Shown here in pieces: positions 1-5,820 of a stretch of DNA of 5,820 bases. The notes beneath the pieces were generated by a model. That model did no database searches. It saw only the letters and a program-made list of their open reading frames with translations, and was not told the DNA's origin. Position 1 is the stretch's first letter, and the number at the start of each line of letters is the position of its first letter. Source of the stretch: Bacteroidaceae bacterium (GTDB taxonomy: Bacteria > Bacteroidota > Bacteroidia > Bacteroidales > Bacteroidaceae); assembly GCA_017961965.1 (NCBI GenBank), contig JAGCWG010000120.1, forward strand, positions 1 through 5,820, read 5' to 3'. The translations under genes and the position numbers were made by a program.

Positions 1-1977
1 ACGTTCAACATAGAGAATCTGCCAGAGCGTGACCTTTGGGAGACATACCTACCAGCCTTCAAGGCTCTTGTGCAGGAAGGTAAGGTGCGCGAGGTGATGT
101 GTGCCTACCAACGTATGGACGGTGAACCTTGTTGCGGAAGTACACGCTATCTTCAGCACATTCTTCGTGACGAATGGGGCTTCAATGGTATCGTAACGAG
201 TGATTGCTGGGCACTCAACGACTTCTGGGAAAAGAACCGCCATAATGTATCACCAACACGTGCCGACGGAATAGCTAAGGCTCTTATTGCAGGTACGGAC
301 GTGGAGTGTGGTAACTCGTACAGTTCGCTCAAGGAGGCAATTGAGGCTGGTAAAACTACCGAGGCACAGATTGACAAGAGCCTCAGACGTCTGTTGAAGG
401 GACGTTTTGAGTTAGGCGACTTTGATGACGATAATGAGGTGTCTTGGCGAAGCATCACTCCCGATGTCATTGCGACTGATGCACATCGTGACCTATCCTA
501 CAGGCTTGCCACGGAAGGAATAGTACTTCTCCAGAACAATAATAACACCTTGCCACTTAGCAAGGACATGAAGGTGCTTGTCGTCGGTCCAAATGCTGCC
601 GACTCAGTCATGCTCTGGGGCAACTACAACGGTTTCCCAAAATCAACGACCACCATCCTACAGGGCATTCAGCAGAAATGTCCTAATGTGACGTACATGA
701 CTGGTTGCGGTCTCGTAGAAAGGAACATCACTGACAGCTGGTTCAACAACCTCCGTTGCTTTGACGGTCAATACGTTGGACTTGGCTCACATTACTACAA
801 CAACCAGAACTTCGAGGGTAAGGCTATATGCATGGACTACTACCAGCAGAAGCTAAACTTTGATAATGGCGGTGCCACGGCTTTCGGCTCTGGTGTGAAC
901 ATAGAGAACTTCTCTGTAAGATATGACGCACAGCTTCAGTCTGACAAGGCGGACAGGATAAGTATGTGGCTGCGCTATACCGACCGTCTCAGACTTGTTG
1001 TTGGTAACGATACCCTTGTAAATGACTGGACGGGCGAGAATGAGGATTCCGTGCGTGAGAGGACTGTGGAGTTTACCGTGGAGGCAGGTAAGAAGTACAA
1101 TCTTGAATTATGCTATGCCCAGAACAAGGGCGTGGCTGTCTTGAACTTCGACCTCGGTCATTCACGTTACTATAGCGACCACGACCTCTTGAAGGCAGCA
1201 CGTCAGGCTGATGCCATAATATTCGTGGGCGGTATCTCACCACGTCTTGAGGGCGAAGAGATGAAGATTGACTATCCTGGTTTCATGGGTGGTGACCGTA
1301 CTTCGATCGAACTTCCACAGGTTCAGCGTGACATGATTGCCCTCCTGCGCAAGGCTGGTAAAAAGATGGTGTATGTCAACTGTTCAGGTAGTGCCATGGG
1401 GCTTGTCCCTGAAACGGGTAATGCCGATGCAATAGTACAAGCATGGTATGCAGGAGAGAAGGGAGGCGAGGCTCTTGCAGACATCCTCTTTGGCGATGTT
1501 AATCCTTCAGGCAAGTTGCCTGTAACGTTCTATAGGAACGTTGAGCAGTTGCCTGACTTCCTCGACTACACCATGAAGGGACGTACCTACAGATATATGA
1601 CAGAAATGCCACTCTTCCCATTCGGATATGGTCTCAGTTACTCTAAGATAGAGTTTGGCAAACCACGCTACAAGAAAGGCAATGTCATCATTGATGTCAA
1701 GAACCTTAGTGACCGTAATGCCGATGAGGTTGTTCAGGTGTATCTCCGTCGTAACGGGGACGATGATGGACCATTGAAGACCCTCCGTGCCTTCAAGCGT
1801 GTTAATATTCCAGCAGGCAAGACTGTGAATGTTGCTATTCCTCTAACGGACGCTCAGTTTGAGACATGGGATGCTTCTACCAACTCCATGCGTACCATCG
1901 CAGGTACGTACGACATCATGGTAGGAAACTCAAGTGAGGATGCAAGTTTGCAACACATGACAGTTAAACTTAGATGA
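1..1977 (+). CDS. Glycoside hydrolase family 3, beta-xylosidase type with PA14-like insert (5' end missing)
   Basis: The frame is open from base 1 and ends at TGA 1975-1977, giving 658 codons; relatives are about 850-870 residues, so roughly the first 200, including any signal peptide, lie outside the window. Visible in order: the end of the GH3 TIM barrel with motif EVMCAYQRMDG and the nucleophile motif TSDC (catalytic Asp codon 202-204); the first part of the alpha/beta sandwich domain (about 480-720, IVLLQNNNNTLPLS); a PA14-like beta-sandwich insert (about 730-1160, including FSVRYDAQL and LRLVVGNDTLVNDW); the rest of the sandwich domain with LEGEEM (1246-1263), whose Glu is the presumed acid/base, and GGDRTSIELPQVQ; FPFGYGLSYS (1615-1644); and a C-terminal fibronectin III-like domain. 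The family cleaves terminal sugars from xylo- or gluco-oligosaccharides, usually in the periplasm of Bacteroidota. Xylosidase is favoured by overall similarity; glucosidase or arabinosidase cannot be excluded. No xylan-locus neighbours are visible. Confidence 0.93.
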   Translation, partial: TFNIENLPERDLWETYLPAFKALVQEGKVREVMCAYQRMDGEPCCGSTRYLQHILRDEWGFNGIVTSDCWALNDFWEKNRHNVSPTRADGIAKALIAGTDVECGNSYSSLKEAIEAGKTTEAQIDKSLRRLLKGRFELGDFDDDNEVSWRSITPDVIATDAHRDLSYRLATEGIVLLQNNNNTLPLSKDMKVLVVGPNAADSVMLWGNYNGFPKSTTTILQGIQQKCPNVTYMTGCGLVERNITDSWFNNLRCFDGQYVGLGSHYYNNQNFEGKAICMDYYQQKLNFDNGGATAFGSGVNIENFSVRYDAQLQSDKADRISMWLRYTDRLRLVVGNDTLVNDWTGENEDSVRERTVEFTVEAGKKYNLELCYAQNKGVAVLNFDLGHSRYYSDHDLLKAARQADAIIFVGGISPRLEGEEMKIDYPGFMGGDRTSIELPQVQRDMIALLRKAGKKMVYVNCSGSAMGLVPETGNADAIVQAWYAGEKGGEALADILFGDVNPSGKLPVTFYRNVEQLPDFLDYTMKGRTYRYMTEMPLFPFGYGLSYSKIEFGKPRYKKGNVIIDVKNLSDRNADEVVQVYLRRNGDDDGPLKTLRAFKRVNIPAGKTVNVAIPLTDAQFETWDASTNSMRTIAGTYDIMVGNSSEDASLQHMTVKLR

Positions 1978-2027
1978 AGCTGACACAATACCCTTCTTTT
2001 CCACTAAAATGTGATGTCTATACATAA

Positions 2028-2065
2028 TGACCCCCAGAAGTATTCTGTCCAACTTCTGGGGTTCA
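2028..2065. repeat. 38-bp palindromic element resembling abutted IS ends
   Basis: The arms are TGACCCCCAGAAGT (2028-2041) and, reverse complemented, TGAACCCCAGAAGT (2052-2065): 13 of 14 positions match, with a 10-base loop. The inner 10 bp (2032-2041 with 2052-2061) are perfect. It lies 50 bp after the GH3 stop and just before a classical terminator, so it may simply be a first transcript-ending hairpin, though no T-run follows it. Read on the minus strand the right arm continues as AGTTGGACAGAAT, which recalls the ends of IS3-family insertion sequences. That resemblance is from memory and unverified. No flanking target duplication is seen. Confidence 0.55.
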
Positions 2066-2074
2066 CTTCAATAT

Positions 2075-2118
2075 GGGCTGACTCCACAATTATGGAATCA
2101 GCCCTTTCTTTTTTTTCT
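2075..2118 (+). terminator. Rho-independent terminator of the GH3 gene
   Basis: A 12-bp stem (2075-2086 with 2093-2104) with one C-A mismatch and a six-base loop is followed directly by a run of T broken by a single C (2105-2118). This is a classical intrinsic terminator for the plus-strand glycoside hydrolase transcript, about 100 bp after its stop codon. Confidence 0.85.
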
Positions 2119-2180
2119 TATCAAAACTTTTAGCGGACAGTAATAAATAATTTTACTCTCTAAAAGAGTAAAGAGAAACG

Positions 2181-2219
2181 AAACGAGGACTTCCACACAT
2201 ATTGTGAGAGTCCCCGTTT
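2181..2219 (-). terminator. Hairpin, probable terminator of the minus-strand barrel gene
   Basis: Arms 2181-2197 and 2203-2219 form a 17-bp stem with two mismatches and one G-U pair around a five-base loop. It begins 55 bp beyond the stop of the minus-strand gene at 2274. On the minus strand the hairpin is followed by a pyrimidine-rich stretch (CGTTTCTCTTT) rather than a pure T-run, so termination is likely but not certain. Confidence 0.6.
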
Positions 2220-2273
2220 GATATTTCATAATCGACGTATATGCAGGAAATTATTGATAGGAATAATACAGAG

Positions 2274-3077
2274 TTAAAAACTACCAGCATCAAAAGTATA
2301 TGATAGACCTATATTGAGTTTGTTCTGGTATGTCTTGTAACCATCGTAGAGATTATGGTTGGTCAATCCCTGTGAGTATGTACAGTTGATACCCCAGTTT
2401 GATATCTTGAGACTTGCACCAAACTCTGTCTGGAAATTCAAGTGACGTGGGAAACGTCCATTACCATAGTCCTGATAGTCATGGTATGTGTCTGTATGCC
2501 ACTCATGATTCCAACGGTCATAGTATTCTTCATCTTCCTCAAAGGTTCCGACAATTGCAAGGTTCATACCTAAACCTCCATACAATGAGAGTGAAACACG
2601 AGGAGAAAAAGGAATGGTCAGTTTACCATGGAACGGAATGTATGTTCCAAATTCTGAGAAACGGTCATACCCAGCATCCCTTACAGCGGGGCTGACAGAT
2701 ATATAACATTCAAAGCTGAGACCTGTGCTGAGTCCAAACTTCACGCCACCAAGGTCAACAGCTGGTTGATAGAGAAAACCAAATTGGAAGCCATGAAGTT
2801 TCTTGTCGATCTCGCCCCAGAAATTTTCCCTACGTGTATAACCATCCATTTCTGTCACCCATGACTTGTTCACATATCCGAACACAAAAGATATTGGCGA
2901 CTCAATGTTCATGTCACTGCTATATTTTGTATCTACAGGTTCGTCATAATATTCCTGAGGAGTTTCCTGTCTCTTATCTCCATTATTAAAGCCTCCCTCT
3001 ATTTGCCATCCCTGTGCAAATGATGACTGAGCGAGCAATGCCGTCAATGCTACAGCAATAAATCTAACTGTTTTCAT
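2274..3077 (-). CDS. Secreted protein, probable outer-membrane beta-barrel
   Basis: A 267-residue protein that I cannot assign to a named family. The N-terminus is a clear type I signal peptide: MKTVRF, a hydrophobic stretch AVALTALLAQSS, and probable cleavage after SFA (residue 21). The rest alternates short beta-strand-like segments with Gly and aromatic residues (FGYVNKSW, FQFGFLYQP, VKFGLSTGLSFECYI, VSLSLYGGLGMNLAIVG, LNFQTEFGASLKI, LNIGLSYTF) and ends in Phe, as many outer-membrane barrels do. Segments 41-60 and 179-211 look like exposed loops; the second is very rich in Asp, Glu, His and Tyr. The likely role is an outer-membrane protein of the porin/OmpA-barrel fold class, function unknown. 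It appears to be a single-gene unit, with its own -7 box upstream and a hairpin downstream. The start is supported by the signal peptide; no strong Shine-Dalgarno is present, only an A-rich leader, as is usual in the phylum. Confidence 0.8.
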   Translation of the reverse strand: MKTVRFIAVALTALLAQSSFAQGWQIEGGFNNGDKRQETPQEYYDEPVDTKYSSDMNIESPISFVFGYVNKSWVTEMDGYTRRENFWGEIDKKLHGFQFGFLYQPAVDLGGVKFGLSTGLSFECYISVSPAVRDAGYDRFSEFGTYIPFHGKLTIPFSPRVSLSLYGGLGMNLAIVGTFEEDEEYYDRWNHEWHTDTYHDYQDYGNGRFPRHLNFQTEFGASLKISNWGINCTYSQGLTNHNLYDGYKTYQNKLNIGLSYTFDAGSF

Positions 3078-3156
3078 ATATCTTTATTTTGTGGGTTTGT
3101 ACATATAACGGAAGTTGAAGAAATAAAGACTCCCATATCTTCCTTGAATCACGCCA

Positions 3157-3164
3157 CAAAGATA
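3157..3164 (-). promoter_or_regulatory. Bacteroidota -7 box upstream of the barrel gene
   Basis: On the minus strand the sequence is TATCTTTG, matching the Bacteroidota -7 consensus TAnnTTTG. It lies 80 bp before the ATG at 3077, giving a predicted leader of about 70 bases. A TTTG occurs at 3180-3177, but the 12-base spacing is too short for a proper -33 element, so support rests on the -7 box alone. Confidence 0.45.
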
Positions 3165-3260
3165 ACGATAATCTAACAAATAGCACACGGGAATTCTCAT
3201 ATCTTTGATAGGATTTCCCCCAAATAGTCGTAGGGAAACGGAAAAATCATTTTTGGGGAT

Positions 3261-3300
3261 AGAATAAAAAAGAGTGAAGAATGTTGAACACTCTTCACTC
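3261..3300 (-). terminator. Rho-independent terminator of the aquaporin gene
   Basis: A perfect 9-bp stem (3292-3300 with 3272-3280 on the minus strand) extends past one mismatch to three more pairs with a three-base loop. It is followed on the minus strand by six T and then ATTCT. It lies 30 bp beyond the aquaporin stop codon and separates that gene from the barrel gene. Confidence 0.88.
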
Positions 3301-3324
3301 ATCCTTTATACACTTCCGTAGAAC

Positions 3325-3340
3325 GGATGATTAATCATCC
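3325..3340. repeat. 16-bp perfect palindrome over the aquaporin stop codon
   Basis: GGATGATTAATCATCC is a perfect, loopless palindrome that includes the last two Asp codons and the TAA stop of the aquaporin gene. It could be a dimeric-protein site or chance; its position at the end of a gene makes a promoter operator unlikely. Confidence 0.5.
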
Positions 3341-4008
3341 TCTCCCGGTGCTATGATTGTCCAGATACCTGCTGCAAAACCAGAGCCAACGAATGGACCT
3401 ACGAGGAATACCCAAAGGTCACTTATTGCCTGTCCACCTTCAAAGATGGCTGGTCCGAATGAACGAGCAGGATTGACAGATGTACCTGTATAATGTATTC
3501 CAACAAGGTGGATAAGCACAAGTGAGAGACCAATTGCAAGTCCTGCAAAGTTGCCTGCACCCACCTTTGAATCTGTCGTTCCAAGGACAACAAGTACGAA
3601 TATTGTTGTGAGTACAATCTCAGCAATGAGACCTACCATTGTGCCATGATCGCCACAACTGTTAGCTCCAGTCTGTGTGCCACCAGCAAGTGCCAGATCA
3701 TTGGAAGTGAGAACAAAGAGAATGGCAGCACCAAGAATACCACCGATAACCTGGAACACCATGTAAAGTCCAGCGTCCTTAGCAGAGATACGTCCCGTGA
3801 AGAGACATGCAAGAGTTATTGCAGGATTGATGTGACAGCCACTTGTTCCACCAATGGTGTAAGCCATTGCCACAACAGCAAGACCAAAAGCCAAAGAAGT
3901 TCCGACAACACTCGCAGTATCAACTCCACAATTAAGACTTACTGCTGTTCCACATCCAAGAAGTACGAGTACCATAGTACCGATCATTTCGGCTAAATAC
4001 TTTTTCAT
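3331..4008 (-). CDS. aqpZ: Aquaporin Z, MIP-family water channel
   Basis: A 225-residue inner-membrane channel with the six-helix, two-half-helix MIP layout. Both signature loops are intact: HINPA (Asn-Pro-Ala at 61-63) and TSVNPARS (179-181). By alignment from memory with E. coli AqpZ, the aromatic/arginine selectivity filter is Phe41, His167, Thr176 and Arg182, with the same spacings (20 from Phe to first NPA Asn, 15 from His to Arg). This is the narrow, water-selective type rather than a glycerol facilitator. The N-terminus MKKYLAEMIGTMVLVLLGCG matches the family's first helix, which supports the start. It ends in an acidic tail, GEDD. The expected role is rapid water flux during osmotic change. 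It appears monocistronic: a TAnnTTTG promoter lies about 50 bp upstream and a strong terminator follows. No Shine-Dalgarno is evident. Confidence 0.96.
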   Translation of the reverse strand: MKKYLAEMIGTMVLVLLGCGTAVSLNCGVDTASVVGTSLAFGLAVVAMAYTIGGTSGCHINPAITLACLFTGRISAKDAGLYMVFQVIGGILGAAILFVLTSNDLALAGGTQTGANSCGDHGTMVGLIAEIVLTTIFVLVVLGTTDSKVGAGNFAGLAIGLSLVLIHLVGIHYTGTSVNPARSFGPAIFEGGQAISDLWVFLVGPFVGSGFAAGIWTIIAPGEDD

Positions 4009-4059
4009 AATAATTTGATAATTAAAGTTAGTTAATAAAATATTTATTTGTTAGCACTG

Positions 4060-4089
4060 CAAAAATACAAATAATTTACAAATAACAAA
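4060..4089 (-). promoter_or_regulatory. Predicted Bacteroidota promoter of the aquaporin gene
   Basis: On the minus strand a TTTG at 4089-4086 (-33 type) is followed after 18 bases by TATTTTTG at 4067-4060, which matches the -7 consensus TAnnTTTG. The spacing is near the usual 19-21. The predicted transcript start is about 45 bases before the ATG at 4008. The region is very A/T-rich, which raises the chance of a fortuitous match. Confidence 0.5.
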
Positions 4090-4168
4090 ACTTTTTCAAC
4101 ACAAAATGTGATATTCTGTTGATTATTTTCTTTTATCATTTGTATTTTGGAGTTAAGACTTTTCAGAA

Positions 4169-4216
4169 TTAGGAATTAGAAACTTTATCAAATGAGTAAT
4201 GAGAAATTAGTAATGA
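4169..4216 (+). repeat. Left arm of inverted heptamer repeat region
   Basis: This arm contains degenerate seven-base units of the form TKAGNAA: TTAGGAA (4169), TTAGAAA (4176), then after a 10-base phase break TGAGTAA (4193), TGAGAAA (4200) and TTAGTAA (4207). These are the reverse complement of the unit repeated to the right of position 4250. Bases 4191-4214 can pair with 4264-4287 at 21 of 24 positions; alternatively 4205-4214 pairs perfectly with 4250-4259. Confidence 0.7.
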
Positions 4217-4250
4217 CAAGCACCACCAACAGTTCTGAGGCGGACGCCAA

Positions 4251-4320
4251 TTACTAATTATCAACTACTAATTATTCATTACTCATTACTCATTCCTCAT
4301 TACTCATTCCTCATTACCTT
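4251..4320. repeat. Tandem array of ten degenerate heptamers
   Basis: Ten seven-base units run in strict phase from 4251 to 4320: TTACTAA, TTATCAA, CTACTAA, TTATTCA, TTACTCA twice, TTCCTCA, TTACTCA, TTCCTCA and a final diverged TTACCTT. The last two and a half units lie within the 3' end of the membrane-protein gene and include its stop codon. A less A/T-rich core (4217-4250) separates this array from an inverted set of the same unit. No function is recognised. Confidence 0.8.
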
Positions 4321-4978
4321 CAGGTTCGGGTGCTACAATTTCTTCTGGAGACAAGGCTGCAAACTTTGAACATCCCTGAAGAAGCACAATACGACTGTAG
4401 AGAAGGATTGGCATAAGCATGAACCAGTATATAATGAGTGTGGTGTTGGAAGGTGTCGGACGTGTGTTGTCCATGATTCCCATTGTGTCATTGATAAGTA
4501 TAACAGCATATATCAGATGACGGGCAGACCATAATAAATACGAAAAACGAATCTTCTTCATTGCTTCTGTGCGGAAATACTTATAGATGGACATTCCCGC
4601 ATAAACACAGTTGGCAGCAAACGCTACCTCAAGCAATGCCTTTGCGATGTAATCATACACAACCTTGTCAAAGACAGAACAAGCAAGAACAACATTAAGT
4701 ACCACAAGTGCCATCTCGATACGGAAAGGACGCCCGAAGAAGGCATCCGTGAACTGGATGTCCAACAGATGAATGTGATAACAGAATGCAAGATAGATGA
4801 TTGACTGTACAATCACGTATGGTACGTTGAAGGATGACATCATCATACCAAACACATCCTTGCCAAGATATTCCGTAATGAATGGTTCGCACACCATCAA
4901 TGGATGCTTGAACATCATCACAATGCACTCGATAAGCAATGCAATTGCAATATACTTGATTGTTAATCTTAAACTCAT
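4304..4978 (-). CDS. Polytopic inner-membrane protein, function unknown
   Basis: A 224-residue protein that I do not recognise. About six hydrophobic segments are visible, near residues 7-23, 50-68, 86-104, 113-133, 147-163 and 179-199. The tail after 205 is soluble and acidic (SPEEIVAPEPEGNEE). No catalytic motif or metal-binding cluster stands out. It starts 36 bp after the stop of the upstream RapZ-domain ORF with no promoter box in the gap, so the two are probably cotranscribed; a weak purine-rich site (AAAAAGGG) precedes the ATG. The 3' end runs into a heptamer repeat array: the last codons and the TGA stop are made of repeat units, so the present C-terminus may have been set by that sequence. 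A link to the neighbouring kinase/RapZ protein is only suggested by the shared operon. Confidence 0.75.
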   Translation of the reverse strand: MSLRLTIKYIAIALLIECIVMMFKHPLMVCEPFITEYLGKDVFGMMMSSFNVPYVIVQSIIYLAFCYHIHLLDIQFTDAFFGRPFRIEMALVVLNVVLACSVFDKVVYDYIAKALLEVAFAANCVYAGMSIYKYFRTEAMKKIRFSYLLWSARHLIYAVILINDTMGIMDNTRPTPSNTTLIIYWFMLMPILLYSRIVLLQGCSKFAALSPEEIVAPEPEGNEE

Positions 4979-5014
4979 AGCCCTTTTTGTGAAGATTGTT
5001 TTTATTACTTATAC

Positions 5015-5734
5015 CTATTTTATTTCTTTTGCAGGAAGTGTAGTCTCTATTCCCTGTTCCCTATGACAAATACGTACCTCAATGCCGAATTTGTTGTTAA
5101 GATGCTCAGCTATGTGCTGGGCTGAATATACAGAACGGTGACGACCACCAGTACAGCCACAACAAATCATAAGGTCTGTGAAGCCACGTTCCATGAATCG
5201 CTTGGCATGGAAATCGACAAGCTTATATGCTGACTCGAGGAACGTGAGAATCTCTCCGTCCTGCTCGAGGAAGTCGATAACAGGCTGGTCAAGTCCCGTG
5301 AGTTGCTTGTACTCGTTGTATCGTCCAGGGTTATGAGTGCTACGACAGTCAAAGACATAGCCTCCACCATTAGGAGTGTCATCCTTAGGAATACCACGCT
5401 TGAATGAGAAAGAATACACCCTTACGACAAGCGGACGTATTGCTTCCTTGAGGTAAGAAGCATCATTTGCGAGATACTCTGCCACCTTATTGTCCGCCTT
5501 GTTCTCCTCCTTCACATCCTTTACAAGTTCCTCAAGTACCTGTTTCAGATATGGATAAGCATCACTAGTACCATTGGCAAGTTCCGCCTTCAGGTTTACG
5601 AGTGCAGGAGGGATACTCTTGACAAAATGTTCCTTTTTCTCCCATAATCCACGATAACCGTACGCGCCAAGCACCTGTAGCAAACGGAAGAGGACGAAAA
5701 GGCGAAGCTTAGTCATAAACTCATCCTTACTCAT
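5015..5734 (-). CDS. Kinase C-terminal segment fused to RapZ C-terminal domain
   Basis: A 239-residue ORF. Residues about 1-75 are helical and look like the end of an aminoglycoside-phosphotransferase-type kinase (LFRLLQVLGAYGYRGLWEKKEHF, IPPALVNL). Residues about 100-228 are a RapZ C-terminal domain: VYSFSFKRGIP, YVFDCRSTHNPG, LTGLDQPVIDFL, the hallmark loop GCTGGRHRSV (193-202) and a late HR (224-225). The P-loop ATPase half of enterobacterial RapZ is absent; in Bacteroidota a kinase domain occupies its place. In E. coli this C-terminal domain binds regulatory RNA and glucosamine-6-phosphate, so a role in amino-sugar sensing is plausible but inferred. The ORF is cut off from the rest of the kinase by an in-frame TAG at 5741-5743, two codons before this ATG. 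The natural start is probably far upstream; 5734 is simply the first ATG after the stop. Its own stop is TAG (5015-5017), with a TAA two codons later. Probably cotranscribed with the membrane protein downstream. Confidence 0.8.
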   Translation of the reverse strand: MSKDEFMTKLRLFVLFRLLQVLGAYGYRGLWEKKEHFVKSIPPALVNLKAELANGTSDAYPYLKQVLEELVKDVKEENKADNKVAEYLANDASYLKEAIRPLVVRVYSFSFKRGIPKDDTPNGGGYVFDCRSTHNPGRYNEYKQLTGLDQPVIDFLEQDGEILTFLESAYKLVDFHAKRFMERGFTDLMICCGCTGGRHRSVYSAQHIAEHLNNKFGIEVRICHREQGIETTLPAKEIK

Positions 5735-5740
5735 CTTACA

Positions 5741-5820
5741 CTATGGTTGGAGAGCATCAATATACACGTCAATCAATTCATTACGAAGAGCATCAGAATA
5801 GTGGGCTGAAGCCTGCCATA
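5741..5820 (-). pseudogene. Upstream part of the same kinase gene, ended by in-frame TAG (5' end outside window)
   Basis: On the minus strand, in the same frame as the ORF at 5734, bases 5818-5744 encode WQASAHYSDALRNEL followed by IDVYIDALQP, and then TAG at 5741-5743. This is the pattern expected in the C-terminal lobe of phosphotransferase-type sugar kinases, directly before the helix that begins MSKDEFMTKLRLFVLF in the next ORF. The other two frames are closed within this stretch, so the break looks like a single nonsense codon rather than a frameshift. It may be a pseudogene, a split gene, a sequence error, or readthrough; the upstream catalytic part needs to be seen. Confidence 0.65.

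Noticed and set aside
2152..2172. 8-bp perfect A/T-rich inverted repeat (TTTACTCT with AGAGTAAA)
   Set aside because: It is short and weak, with no T-run in either direction; at best an accessory to the hairpin at 2181-2219.
2414..2695. 93-residue plus-strand ORF opposite the barrel gene
   Set aside because: It is a shadow of the signal-peptide-bearing minus-strand gene, with no upstream signals and low-complexity His-rich translation.
3200..3207. TATCTTTG on the plus strand, matching the -7 consensus
   Set aside because: No plus-strand gene follows it; all downstream genes are on the minus strand, so it is probably fortuitous.
3214..3258. Short inverted repeats (TTTCCC/GGGAAA and CCCCAAA/TTTGGGG) upstream of the barrel gene
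   Set aside because: The two stems are six and seven bp with long loops and no consistent larger fold; not above what such a C-run and G-run give by chance.
3084..3302. 72-residue minus-strand ORF between the aquaporin and barrel genes
   Set aside because: It starts inside the aquaporin terminator hairpin, covers the predicted barrel-gene promoter, and its sequence has no recognisable domain or sensible composition.
3646..3996. 116-residue plus-strand ORF antisense to the aquaporin gene
   Set aside because: It lies wholly opposite a certain aquaporin gene and its Ser/Thr/Cys-rich composition is what antisense of a membrane protein gives.
5015..5743. Whole-genome reassignment of TAG to a sense codon
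   Set aside because: The enzymes are ordinary Bacteroidota chromosomal genes and only one internal TAG is seen; a nonsense change or split gene is simpler, though the window alone cannot exclude recoding.

Overview
The window reads as chromosomal DNA of a Bacteroidota bacterium, most like Prevotella or a close relative. The reasons are the product families (a PA14-containing GH3 beta-xylosidase type enzyme, a kinase fused to a RapZ C-terminal domain), A/T-rich gaps between genes, weak or absent Shine-Dalgarno sequences, and TAnnTTTG-type -7 boxes upstream of two genes. The genus is inference.

Layout: one plus-strand gene enters from the left edge, the 3' two-thirds or more of a family 3 glycoside hydrolase (1-1977). 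It converges on a series of minus-strand genes. The convergent gap (1978-2273) holds a 38-bp palindromic element resembling insertion-sequence ends, a strong plus-strand terminator, and a hairpin that probably ends minus-strand transcription. Reading leftward on the minus strand from the right edge come: a kinase (aminoglycoside-phosphotransferase fold) whose frame is broken by an in-frame TAG, continuing as a 239-residue ORF with the kinase C-terminus and a RapZ C-terminal domain (5015-5734); a six-helix membrane protein of unknown function (4304-4978) in the same probable operon; a 150-bp region of degenerate heptamer repeats in inverted arrangement; an aquaporin Z with its own promoter and terminator (3331-4008); and a secreted, probably outer-membrane beta-barrel protein (2274-3077) with its own -7 box.

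Functionally the window is several independent units: oligosaccharide breakdown (GH3), a probable amino-sugar kinase/sensor module with a membrane partner, a water channel, and an outer-membrane protein. The two points most worth a second look are the amber codon that splits the kinase-RapZ gene inside the kinase domain rather than at a domain boundary, and the inverted heptamer-repeat cassette that runs into the 3' end of the membrane-protein gene and supplies its stop codon. No tRNA, rRNA, CRISPR array or complete mobile element was seen.
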